Positions 6,822-16,600 of a DNA stretch of 39,808 bases are shown here, piece by piece. Below the pieces are notes generated by a model. The model ran no database searches and was not told the origin of the DNA. It was given only the letters and a program-made list of their open reading frames with translations. Source of the DNA: Treponema sp. Lineage in GTDB: Bacteria; Spirochaetota; Spirochaetia; Treponematales; Breznakiellaceae. The stretch covers positions 1-39,808 of the forward strand of contig WRIX01000012.1 in the NCBI GenBank assembly GCA_009782495.1, read 5' to 3'. The stretch's first letter is position 1. Every line of letters starts with the position of its first letter. The translations under genes were made by a program, and so were the position numbers.

Positions 6822-7598
6822 ATGATAGACAGTGAAACAGTAAAATATAAAATGTTTTTGGAAAGTTCAACAACAAAAGAATTGATAAAATTGGCAGATC
6901 AGGCGGGGATCAGTATTCCTCCCGATCTGGACAGGATCTTTATAATCAGGGAATTACTGGATAATGTACTTGATGAAGAAGCAAATTCAAAACCATTATT
7001 CGACAAATATTATTTGCATGAGAAAAAGAACATTGAAACATCAGCAATGTTCAGTTCATCTTTAAATACAGCTTCCGGGCCGAAAGGCGCAGTGAATGAA
7101 AGCCATCGCAATTCTTCTTTGAATTCAAAAACAGCATCTTTGCCGCAACAGTATCACATTACCTATCTGGAAGTACTGTCCAGGGACCCTCAGTGGGTTT
7201 ATGTTTTTTGGGAGATTAAAGCCCAGGACAGAGAACGCTACGAAGCGGCTCCCGGTTTTGAAGGGTATGCCCTTAAAGCACTGGAAAACAAAAAAACCAA
7301 TGAAAGCAGTCCGGAAAACTGCAGAGACGGCGATTTTACAGAGTCATTTACCGTACCTGTCGGAAACGATGATAATTCCTGGTATCTTGGTTTTCCTGCT
7401 TTCGGAATTTACCGCATCGCTCTTTGGGTTCGGGGACTGAATACTACGGTTATTATGTCCCGTCCATTTATAATTCCGAAATTTTTAAATAACCCCGAAA
7501 ATACAAACTATTTATCCAGTCCGTTGATCCGGCTTTCCGGCGTATCGGAATTTTCGATACTTCGATCTGCAGACAGGGTTTCATACAATCGTTCATGA
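6822..7598 (+). CDS. DUF4912 domain protein, partner of the GH57 gene
   Basis: A cytoplasmic protein of about 258 aa. The DUF4912 signature is YHITYLEVLSRDPQWVYVFWEI in the middle, followed by beta-rich sequence ending FGIYRIALWVRGL, consistent with the small beta domain of this family. The N-terminal ~100 residues include a helical segment and a low-complexity Ser/Asn linker. DUF4912 genes often sit beside GH57 alpha-glucan branching enzymes, and here the stop overlaps the GH57 start by 4 nt, so a role in glucan metabolism or binding is likely (inference). The track start at 6702 lacks a ribosome site. ATGs at 6816 and 6822 lie 4 and 10 nt after AGGAGG; I chose 6822, and 6816 adds two residues. 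Confidence 0.85.
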   Translation: MIDSETVKYKMFLESSTTKELIKLADQAGISIPPDLDRIFIIRELLDNVLDEEANSKPLFDKYYLHEKKNIETSAMFSSSLNTASGPKGAVNESHRNSSLNSKTASLPQQYHITYLEVLSRDPQWVYVFWEIKAQDRERYEAAPGFEGYALKALENKKTNESSPENCRDGDFTESFTVPVGNDDNSWYLGFPAFGIYRIALWVRGLNTTVIMSRPFIIPKFLNNPENTNYLSSPLIRLSGVSEFSILRSADRVSYNRS

Positions 7599-9187
7599 AG
7601 CAGAAATACATTTCCTTAATTATTTTTTGTCATCACCCGTTCGTTTGCACAGAACCAAAAGGTGATTTTTCCGAAGAAGAGCATGATTTTTTTGAAGCGC
7701 TTTCCGAAACATGGCTGCCCATACTTGATTTGTTTGAACTGCTTGAAGAAGAAAATTTGCCGTTTCGCCTGGGAATGGTTTTATCTCCTTCCCTTTGCGG
7801 TCTCCTTCAGGATAACAGGCTTTTGGAACGTTTTCTTGAATGGATGGAAAAAAGAATTGACTTTGGAAAAAAAGAACTAAAACGCTGTGCAGCAAACGAA
7901 GAAATGAAAATTCTCGCCGAACAGTATTACAACAGGGATTGCCGCATAAAAACCGCGATGACTGAAAAATACAATATGGATATTCTGGGAGCCTTTGCTG
8001 ATTATCATGAAAAAGGCAAAGTAGAATTCCTGTTAACCACAGCTACAAACTCCTACCTTCCTTTTTACGCTTCTATGGGAGAAGCGATCCGCGCCCAAAT
8101 AGAAACTGCATTAATTCACCACCGGAAATATTTGGGAAAGAATCCAACCGGTTTTTGGCTGCCTGAAATGGGATGGACTGCGGAACTGGGAAATTATCTG
8201 AGTGAATACGGATTAACATATACAATAGCCGATACCCATGCCCTTGTTATGGGAAATCCTCCGGCGGAAACCGGTTTTTTTTATCCGGTAAAAACTTCGT
8301 CCGGCTTCCTGGTATTCGGCCGGGACAGTACTGCCCAGCAGGATTTGGAAAATCACATAACAGCAGAAAGCGGAATATACCGATCCTGCCATGATGCGGG
8401 ATTTGAACTTTCCCCCAGAACTCTTAAACAATTTTTGGGCGGGGGGAAAACCCGGTACTCTACAGGTTACCGGTATTGGACGTGCGGTGTTGAAAAAAAA
8501 CATCAGCCGTACAACCGGGAAGCGGCAAAAACCTGCGCTGCCGCAGCGGCAAAAAAATACCTTGACCTCCGGCTTTCGCGCCTGGAAGCTGCATCCGAAT
8601 ACATGGACAACCCTGTATGTATCTGTACTTTAAATGCCGACGAATTACTCCGTACATGGCATGAAGGAATATTTTTTTTAAAGACTTTAATAAGCGAAAT
8701 CGATCAAAGAAAAACTCCCTGTCTTTGCACTCCGTCAGATTACCTTGCACAAATAACCAGCTCGTCCATTCAGACTGTTGAACCGGGATATTCTTCAAAT
8801 CTTTTAAACGGTTATGCCGAATTGCTGCTGGACGCTTCCAATGACTGGATTTACCGACATATTTTCCGTTCCATTCAGCGCATGACGGAGCTGACGGAGA
8901 GGTTTACCGGCGATACAGGGCTAAAAGAAAGGACATTAAACCAGGCGGCAAGAGAACTCCTTTTTGCCCAGAGTACCGACTGGTCAAAAGCATTAAACCC
9001 TCAATATCAAAGCAGAGTAAACAGGGATCATGCCAAACAGGAACTGGAAGGAGCGCTGAGAAATTTTACCACCATTTACGAAGCATTGGGATCAAGTCAT
9101 ATCAGCACAGAATGGCTTACAGCCCTTGAACGAAAACATTACTTTCTTCCTTTTATCAATCACCGGGTGTTTGCACGAAAAAAATAG
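7595..9187 (+). CDS. glycoside hydrolase family 57 protein, 1,4-alpha-glucan branching enzyme type
   Basis: The 530-aa protein has the GH57 layout. It starts with a beta strand and the H-containing motif FCHHPFV, then SPSLCGLL and the nucleophile motif GFWLPEMGW (E191). A DUF1957-like C-terminal helical domain follows (about 420-530). Branching enzymes of this group make alpha-1,6 branches in glycogen-like polymers in the cytoplasm. The usual acid/base region (P-x-DTELFGHWWxEG) reads CTLNADELLRTWHEG here. In an ungapped alignment from memory the catalytic Asp falls on N347 and the His on Arg, so activity may be altered or lost. It is coupled to the DUF4912 gene and ends 2 nt from the convergent UPF0164 gene. 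Confidence 0.88.
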   Translation: MKQKYISLIIFCHHPFVCTEPKGDFSEEEHDFFEALSETWLPILDLFELLEEENLPFRLGMVLSPSLCGLLQDNRLLERFLEWMEKRIDFGKKELKRCAANEEMKILAEQYYNRDCRIKTAMTEKYNMDILGAFADYHEKGKVEFLLTTATNSYLPFYASMGEAIRAQIETALIHHRKYLGKNPTGFWLPEMGWTAELGNYLSEYGLTYTIADTHALVMGNPPAETGFFYPVKTSSGFLVFGRDSTAQQDLENHITAESGIYRSCHDAGFELSPRTLKQFLGGGKTRYSTGYRYWTCGVEKKHQPYNREAAKTCAAAAAKKYLDLRLSRLEAASEYMDNPVCICTLNADELLRTWHEGIFFLKTLISEIDQRKTPCLCTPSDYLAQITSSSIQTVEPGYSSNLLNGYAELLLDASNDWIYRHIFRSIQRMTELTERFTGDTGLKERTLNQAARELLFAQSTDWSKALNPQYQSRVNRDHAKQELEGALRNFTTIYEALGSSHISTEWLTALERKHYFLPFINHRVFARKK

Positions 9188-9189
9188 TT

Positions 9190-10497
9190 CTACAGATAAT
9201 CTTCATCCAGGCTTTGCATTGATTCAATGCGCGTATCCAGAATTCCGGAATTCTGAATCAGGGATAATCCTTCTTTTGCAGGATCAAATCTGGGATCAAT
9301 ACTCAACGCTTCTTGCCAATCAGAACGGGCCTGGGAATAATTGCCGGCATTATAAGCTTCAAGTCCCGAAAGGTAGAGGGCGTCAATATGGTCGGCCTTT
9401 TCTTTCCTGCCCTGATCGCCCAAATTGATCCGTGCCCCCAGACTTATCCGGTTAAGGGGGGTAAACTGAGTCAGAAGATCCAGCGAATAATTCAAATCCA
9501 GGGCAATTTTGCCCAGGTCTACGGAACTTCCAATGGTAAAACGGTAACCGCCGTAACGGCCCAGCAAACCTGCCCGCATTGAAAGAAAATCAGTAATGTT
9601 TACATTAAATCCCGCTGCCCAGGAAGGTTTTTCAGACAGGGCAATATCCTGCATATTAAGGGGATAGGTAAAATCAACAGCAATGGTTAATGGCCGAATC
9701 GGTTTATATGATAAACCCGCCGTAATTGAAGTCGGTAAAGGTTCGTCTTTGGAAGGAGGCCCTAAATTGGATACCACAAGAGCGGCTGAAGTGTTTTTTT
9801 CTCTGGCATTGTAGAATTTCAATACATTAAACCGGACTAAAGCCCCCAAATCCACCATACCCATTATTGCCGACTGGGAAAGCCCCGACCCGGGAATTAC
9901 CGAGCCTTCGTTTTCTCCTTTGTCATCGGCGGTCGAATAATCCGGCATAAAGCGAAAAGCGCCTTTCAGATTTGCTCCCAGAGAGATTCCGGAAAAGTAG
10001 TATCCGGCCAAAAAATTATAAGAAATGTTGAGGGTTACCACTCCTTCCGAGTAATAACCCTTGGAAACCCGGTTTCCGTACATATTGTACTCGGAAAAAG
10101 GAGTGTAAAGCCATTTTACTCCCGCCGCATAACCTAAATGGTTCAGCCGGGATGCAAAAACGATGCTTTCTATTTTGGTATCAGCTATCCAGTTATTATG
10201 AAAAAACCCCGCCTCGGTGTTGGCAAGCATGGAAGAACCGGCAGGGTTCCACTCAATAAATGTCAGATCATTGGCTACGGCAGTATAGGCTGTTCCCATA
10301 CCTTCCGCCTGGCCTCCCATTGGAATCCGGAGTATGGGAAAGGCGGTTAATCCTGCATTACTGTCCACTGCGTAAATATCCGACAGGGAACCGTAAGCAT
10401 CGGGGCTAAAATCTATCGCTCCAAGTGTATCATTTTCCGCTAAAATCAAGCCAAAAATGAGTAAAAACACTATAAAAAAACGTTTAAATTCAGCCAT
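9190..10497 (-). CDS. UPF0164 / PorV-FadL-like outer-membrane beta-barrel protein
   Basis: A 435-aa exported protein of the UPF0164 group found in treponemes, where relatives are modelled as FadL-like outer-membrane transporters for hydrophobic nutrients. It has a signal peptide (FFIVFLLIFGLILA). Near the N-terminus of the barrel is the characteristic PMGGQAEGMGTAYTAVANDLTFIEWNPAG. Alternating strands continue to ISLGARINLG. The last ~60 residues form a TPR-like helical pair (DALYLSGLEAYNAGNYSQARSDWQEAL), a soluble periplasmic tail. I prefer the ATG at 10497; the track's TTG at 10515 lacks a ribosome site. It diverges from the large envelope-signalling operon, separated by 109 bp, and may be functionally linked. 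Confidence 0.87.
   Translation of the reverse strand: MAEFKRFFIVFLLIFGLILAENDTLGAIDFSPDAYGSLSDIYAVDSNAGLTAFPILRIPMGGQAEGMGTAYTAVANDLTFIEWNPAGSSMLANTEAGFFHNNWIADTKIESIVFASRLNHLGYAAGVKWLYTPFSEYNMYGNRVSKGYYSEGVVTLNISYNFLAGYYFSGISLGANLKGAFRFMPDYSTADDKGENEGSVIPGSGLSQSAIMGMVDLGALVRFNVLKFYNAREKNTSAALVVSNLGPPSKDEPLPTSITAGLSYKPIRPLTIAVDFTYPLNMQDIALSEKPSWAAGFNVNITDFLSMRAGLLGRYGGYRFTIGSSVDLGKIALDLNYSLDLLTQFTPLNRISLGARINLGDQGRKEKADHIDALYLSGLEAYNAGNYSQARSDWQEALSIDPRFDPAKEGLSLIQNSGILDTRIESMQSLDEDYL
9238..9255. repeat. perfect 18-bp palindrome with two GAATTC sites inside the UPF0164 gene
   Basis: CAGAATTCCGGAATTCTG is its own reverse complement. It encodes Q-N-S-G-I-L in the minus-strand gene, about 50 bp from its stop. 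It lies just beyond the convergent GH57 stop, so a cruciform or a transcript hairpin there could affect 3' ends. Chance is also possible. Confidence 0.6.
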
Positions 10498-10606
10498 GTC
10501 AATACTAATATACAATAATTTATCGGAAAATTCGATTGTTTTCTATCCTATTATTTAGTATAGTGTAGTAATTGTGCAACCGATAGTTAATTAAGGTACT
10601 ATATTA

Positions 10607-13600
10607 ATGAGGCTATACCGTCCAATAAGGCGGAACCGCACCCAGCAGCGTACAGCGGGGCAGTTGCTCCGCCGGACAGTACTTATACTGACTCTTTTTT
10701 TGGCTGTTCCTGTTTTAAATTATGCCCGGGGACAGCAGGATGATGTTTTATCCAGAGTAGACGAGTTAATTACCCAGAAACGGTATAATGAAGCGCTGAA
10801 TATACTTGTTCCCTACATGAAAGATAATCCCAAAGATTTTGACGCTGCTCAGAAAAGGGTACAACAGATACTGTTCTTTAAAGAGGAGTACAACAGGGTT
10901 GCCCAGAAACTTTTGGATGTAATGGAAGAGGAAGAACCTGACAATGAGAAAATTTTAGCTCTGACCAACCAGCTTTACGAGCTTGACCCAGAGCGTATAG
11001 CCGAAACCCAGGATTTTATAAACAAAACCAGAGAACTGGCCCTTTTCAGATCCAACATGAGGCGGCTGGATCGTATTCTTACCCAGGGTCAGGAATTGGT
11101 TAACCAGGGCCGCCATGCCGAAGCCCTGCGAACCTATACAGAAGGATTTACCATATACCAGGCGGAATTCTTTTCGGGCCAATACGGACCTGCAATGGAA
11201 AGCCGCGCCCGGCAGGGAATTACCAATATAAACAGTAATATTGCCGCTGTTACATCCGCGGCAAACGCTCTCCAAGAAGCGGTTAATGCACTGGAAGCTC
11301 TTTCAAACCAGGGCATTGAACCGCAGAATCTTGTTACTTACAGGAATGCCTATAACCGTCTTGCCGCTGAAATGGATCGTTTTACCGCACTGAGGAATAC
11401 TTTTGCAAATACCGACACGGCTTTCAGGGAAGATCTGGTTTTACTGCGGAGGAATTTTCCGCAGCAGGGCGACCGGAATTTCCTGGCTTTTGCAGTACGC
11501 CTTATGGAAGGCCGGGGAGAAAATCTGGGGGGCATGCTAAATGTTTTTGATACAATTTGGTATAAATCCATACCTCAAGCCAGAGAGTTATTGGATCAAA
11601 AATCCCGGGTCGTATTTACCGCTATTGTAAATGATGCTTCAACAGAGGAATACGGAAGACTTGGTTCTCGTTCGGATATCCTGGCCGCTTACGGATCATT
11701 TCCGGAAGATCTGGAAGAACACTGGGGACGCTATGATTTGGCACAAAAAGAAACCATATTTGACCGGAGTGTACCGGTTGCAGAAGCGGGATTTTACCTG
11801 AAATTCCGCTATCTTACAGAATCTTCCGCTCTATGGCGTACATTGGGACAGTTGGGAACCCGTTATAATGCCGTTCCAAATCAGGAATCAATAATACTCT
11901 GGAGAAACGGAGGAAACGGCGATGAACTTGTCCGTGCGGAAACAAATACAATAAATACACTCAGACAGATCCGGACAGATGCCGGATCTCTTCTTAATAC
12001 TATCCAACAGGGAAGCGCCAGATATCAAAATATTGAAAGTAGGATTCGCGATCCCGGATACAGGACTTATCTGGAAGGAATCGGTTCATCAACGGAAGAT
12101 TTGCTCAGGCTGATAGGCGATCAGGAAGAAGTATCTTCTTTCCGGCGGTATACAATAGCAAACGGCATAATAGAAAACAGTGTAAAAGCCCGTGAAAACG
12201 AATTTATAGAGAGTAAGGTTTTTTTTGAGGGAACACGGCGGGATGATTATCTGGCCAAATTTCCTACACGGGCTGCTGAACTCCTGACCCAAATGGACAG
12301 ATCCATGGAGACTGACAGACAGGCTCTTCAAACCCTTCTGGGGCAGTATAATACCGAAAATGCCGGTGTAGCCGGAAGCTTCCGAATAAGGACTCTTCAG
12401 GAAGAAGCATCAGCCATGCTAAGCCGCCTGGACAATACACGTTCCGAAGGAAGAAGCATGGCGACTATTGCGCGTTCCCAGTCTACGGATGCGGCAAATC
12501 TGCGCCGCGAAGGAGACCGTTTTTATGCCGAAGCACAGGCGGCGCTGGCCCGGGGTGATTTCACAACCGCTCTGCAAAGGGTTGAGAGGGCCGCTCAGTC
12601 CTACGATCAATCTCTGGAACGGGAATACGATGAAAACACCTGGTTTATGCGGAATACATCAATACATGACCTGGACGAAAAAATTTCGGAAGCATATAAC
12701 CAGGAAGTAATCCGCCAGGTAGCAGAACTTATAGAACAAATCCAGGGGAGTTATTACGGCAACGACTTTGATCAGGCCGAAAGGCTTATTTCCCGCGCAC
12801 AGAACATCTGGAAACTGACACAGGCCCAGGATCATCCTGACCTTGTATACTGGAACAATATGATCGTGGCCGGGATTCGTTCAGGTAGAACTATACCGCC
12901 CACCGCACCCCTCTATGCCGAAATGAGCCAGTTGTTAAGCGACGCCCGGAGAAATTATGAAGAAGGAAGGGTACTAATCCTTACATCCGAAACCCAGGGA
13001 AGACGCCGGCTTAACAGCGCCAAGCAGGATCTTGAAAAGATAAAACTTGTGTATCCCATGAACGAAGACGCAGGAATACTGGATTTAATGATAGACCGGG
13101 AACTGGATCCGAATTTTGCCGCAACCCTGAATGCAAAAATACAAGGCGCCATACAAATAACCAGAACCGGATCAATTGCCGCCAGAATTCAAGCGGTAAA
13201 CGATCTTCGCAATTACAGGACTGTTTTCCGGGATTTCCTCCCCAACTGGGAAGCCATTATTTTCCAGGCGGAAGTAGACGCCCAACTCAGGCCGCGGCCG
13301 CCTAGTCCGGAAGAAATAGCCGAAGCGGCGGCCATTGTTGCCAGATCAAGGTCAATAATTGCCGGAAACAATCTGGACGCCATTATCGGAGCGCGGGACG
13401 AATTGAGCAGGGCCAGGCGCATTGATCCCAATAATCGTGATGCAGGCCCCCTCTTTGATGAAGCTTCCAGAAAAATCAGGATTATAGGAACTGTACTTGA
13501 TTCTGAAGCGGAACGGCTTTTCCAGCAGGCTTCCCAGGCATTAACACAGGACAACCCTGTCCGGGCCCGGCAGCTGCTCAGTCAAATCTATGCACGAAAC

Positions 13601-13663
13601 CCGGATTACCGCTATATAAGTAAAGTAATCACACTTCATCAACGCGTGGAATCAAGGTTATGA
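10607..13663 (+). CDS. large exported TPR/helical-repeat protein (1018 aa)
   Basis: An Arg-rich N-terminus is followed by a hydrophobic signal segment (about 23-40, TVLILTLFLAVPVLNYA), so the protein is exported and probably periplasmic. The rest is almost entirely helical with TPR-like pairs: VDELITQKRYNEALNILVPYM near residue 50, GDFTTALQRVERAAQSYDQSL near 650, and NPVRARQLLSQIYARNPDY at the end. No enzymatic motif is visible. The stop overlaps the ATG of the SpoIIE phosphatase gene (13660-13663), so the two are translationally coupled and the products probably work together. A reasonable guess is a periplasmic scaffold or ligand-presenting partner for the phosphatase's outer domain. The ATG lacks a strong ribosome site. 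Confidence 0.85.
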   Translation: MRLYRPIRRNRTQQRTAGQLLRRTVLILTLFLAVPVLNYARGQQDDVLSRVDELITQKRYNEALNILVPYMKDNPKDFDAAQKRVQQILFFKEEYNRVAQKLLDVMEEEEPDNEKILALTNQLYELDPERIAETQDFINKTRELALFRSNMRRLDRILTQGQELVNQGRHAEALRTYTEGFTIYQAEFFSGQYGPAMESRARQGITNINSNIAAVTSAANALQEAVNALEALSNQGIEPQNLVTYRNAYNRLAAEMDRFTALRNTFANTDTAFREDLVLLRRNFPQQGDRNFLAFAVRLMEGRGENLGGMLNVFDTIWYKSIPQARELLDQKSRVVFTAIVNDASTEEYGRLGSRSDILAAYGSFPEDLEEHWGRYDLAQKETIFDRSVPVAEAGFYLKFRYLTESSALWRTLGQLGTRYNAVPNQESIILWRNGGNGDELVRAETNTINTLRQIRTDAGSLLNTIQQGSARYQNIESRIRDPGYRTYLEGIGSSTEDLLRLIGDQEEVSSFRRYTIANGIIENSVKARENEFIESKVFFEGTRRDDYLAKFPTRAAELLTQMDRSMETDRQALQTLLGQYNTENAGVAGSFRIRTLQEEASAMLSRLDNTRSEGRSMATIARSQSTDAANLRREGDRFYAEAQAALARGDFTTALQRVERAAQSYDQSLEREYDENTWFMRNTSIHDLDEKISEAYNQEVIRQVAELIEQIQGSYYGNDFDQAERLISRAQNIWKLTQAQDHPDLVYWNNMIVAGIRSGRTIPPTAPLYAEMSQLLSDARRNYEEGRVLILTSETQGRRRLNSAKQDLEKIKLVYPMNEDAGILDLMIDRELDPNFAATLNAKIQGAIQITRTGSIAARIQAVNDLRNYRTVFRDFLPNWEAIIFQAEVDAQLRPRPPSPEEIAEAAAIVARSRSIIAGNNLDAIIGARDELSRARRIDPNNRDAGPLFDEASRKIRIIGTVLDSEAERLFQQASQALTQDNPVRARQLLSQIYARNPDYRYISKVITLHQRVESRL

Positions 13664-16600
13664 GAGCCAGAGGGGAACTTTCGACCTTCGGGCCCGGCGT
13701 ATTATTTCTGCTGATTACCGGTATTCTTGGCGTATTTTTTATCCCGGAATTGGCTGCACAGGATATGTATTGGGAAGACCCGCATCTCTTTTCTTCCCAA
13801 AGCGGGAGTTTTCCCGTATCAGCCTACAGAGGAAACATTGCGGCTGTTGCCTGGCAGGAAGCGACTGCAGAAACCGGCGGAGGCAGGATCAGGGTTAATG
13901 TAGCGGTAAAACAAGGCAGAGGAGACTGGATAATCCGGCCCCAAATAACCGAGTATGCCTATTCAGGCCCGGCCGAGCCTGCAACACTCAGTATTGCTGT
14001 AGACGATCTGGGCAGGATTCTTGTCGCCGCAGCGGTATCCGCCGGAGAAACAGAGATTCTTATTTCTTCGGATTTAGGTGCTACGTTTACACAGCGCAGG
14101 CTGGAAATGGGTTCCGAAAGTTCGGTAGCTCCGCGTATTTATACCCGATCAGACGGCGGTTACCTTCTTTTTGTTACCCGCGGAAGCAGCAGAGAAAGCC
14201 TTACGCTTTACTACTCACGTTCTGACAACGGAAATACCTGGTCGGCATTTCAGCCTTTTATTAACGAACAGGGACGAACAATAAATTTTCTTCCCAGTCA
14301 TGTCAGTTTAGGCGGACGGGAATATGTGATATACCAGTCCCAGGTCAGAACTGCCGATCTGACATTCCAGCTCTTTTTTAAATCTTCAAATGATAACGGC
14401 AGAACCTGGTCCAACTCGGTACGAATTACCAGTTTTCGCGATCCTTTTGTCCAGGACTCCCAACCCGATCAATTTGACAACCAGCGTCCTCATTTATCAG
14501 TTCAGCAAGGCCAGCTTTTCGCAGTATGGGAACGGCGGTTCAGAAGCGGCCCTCCTCAAATTTACGGAACAAAACTACAAACCAACGGTTCCATATCCGG
14601 CGCACCGGACAAGATCAACTTTAACAACGCTTACTGTAATAATCCCATAGCTTTGGAATTAAGGGGAAGAACCTCCGTTGTCTGGTTTGATAACAGCCAA
14701 TACGGAAGCAACCGTATTATGATGTCTTCCCAGAGCCAGTACGGCTGGGAAGCCGGCACAGATCTTTCCCGCGATGCCGGAGGAGAAGCAACCTTCGGAC
14801 GGCCGGTTATTTCGAATGATAACCTGATAATATTCTGGCAGGCGACAAGACAAAACCAAAACCGGATCTATTCACTGGCGCCGGATACTTCCGTACTCAA
14901 GCCCCAGCTGATTGCGCGGAATTTTACACCCGGCAGGCGAAGCGCAAACAGTTCGGCTATTATTGGCTGGACTCCCCCCCGGACAGGATCCGGTATACAG
15001 GGCTATGCATGGTCCTGGAGCAAAAATATTAATGATGAGCCGCCACATGAAGTAATGAGCAATACGGTAATGTCTGCAATGGAACAAACCGCTACCGAAG
15101 ACGGGACATGGTATTTCTCGATCATTGCACAGGACTTCAGCGGTACATGGTCCGATCCGGTACAGATTTCATTTATCCGTGATACAACTCCTCCGCCTGC
15201 AGCCCGGATTATTCCTCCCGAAATGGATGATAACGGTTACCTGATTTCCAATACCTTTTCCATGCGCTGGAATACTCCTCCCGCTTCGGACATAGCAGGA
15301 TATACCTGGAGCCTGGAATTTCTTGGCGCTTCTTCCACGTTACCGGAAACCGGAGAGGCACTGAACCGGACAGCGGCGGAACGGTTTCCCAATCTGGCAC
15401 AAGCACCGCGGACTATTATGGGGCCGGGAAATCTTGCAGCCTATACCAATCAGGACAATGGATTGTGGGTTTTTACCGTTTCCGCAGTTGACGAAGTAGG
15501 AAATATAGGCCCTGCATCCCGGTATTTCTTTAAAACCAATAAATTTATTCCCTTTACCATTATTACTTATGCCGAAGCCCGCCAGGACGAAACAGGCAAC
15601 ATGATGATGCGTATCCTCGGCCGCGGTTTTTCAGACGGGGGACGAGTAACAAGGGTTATCCTTGATCAGGACGGGCAGGAGCCCTATGACAGGGAGTATC
15701 ACCTTGAAGCCGGAGAGTTCCGGCTTCTTAACAACAGCGAAATAACCGGAATCCCGGTAAACGATGTTCCGGCAGGAATTTATCGTATACTTTTGGATCA
15801 CAGCGGGCGGGGAATGTATGTTTCGCCGCCTATGGTTTCCATAGACAGAACAGGAACCGTTAAGTTCGGTGATTATACTCAAATCTGGCAGCCTTCATGG
15901 GCACAGAGACAGGTAAGAAAGTTCCCGATAGATATGACTATACTCGCTCTGATTGCAATCCTTATATTCTGCGTAGTGGGATTCTTTGCATCAGTCAGAG
16001 GAATCAGCAATGCGGCGGCGGAAGGCGCAGCAATCCGGATGGAAACAATTGCTCTTATCACAGGAGATATTATGCCCTCGGAAAAGAAAAGACGTATGAC
16101 ACTGATCAAACGGAAGGGCGGAGGACTTCGCCTTAAGATGGCTTCTTTTACCATAGCCCTGGTAATTCTTGTAGTAGTAATGATCGCAAGTCCTCTCTAT
16201 GTGATGATGGGAAGAACCCAGGAAGCAACCCTGCTCCAGGGCCTTTACGACCGTACAAAAGTACTTTTGGAAGGTATTGCCACCGAAGCAAGGGTATTTA
16301 TGCCCGCCAACAACTATCTGGAACTCGGGTATCTGCCTTCTCAATCAAATGTAATACCCGAAGCTCACTATATAACCATTACAGGGCAGGGCCAGGAACA
16401 AACAATCTTCTCCGATTATGTCCTGGCAACCAACGATCCTGCTATTGCCGAAAAAATTAATACTGCTGAACTGGAAATTGGCCGTTCCCGGCTGGATGAT
16501 ACCCTTACTTACAGGACAGGCGACATAGAAAAGGAAATAAATTCGCGGGCTGCGGCGGAAGTAGGAGATACATCAGAAACGATAAATGCATTTACCCGGG

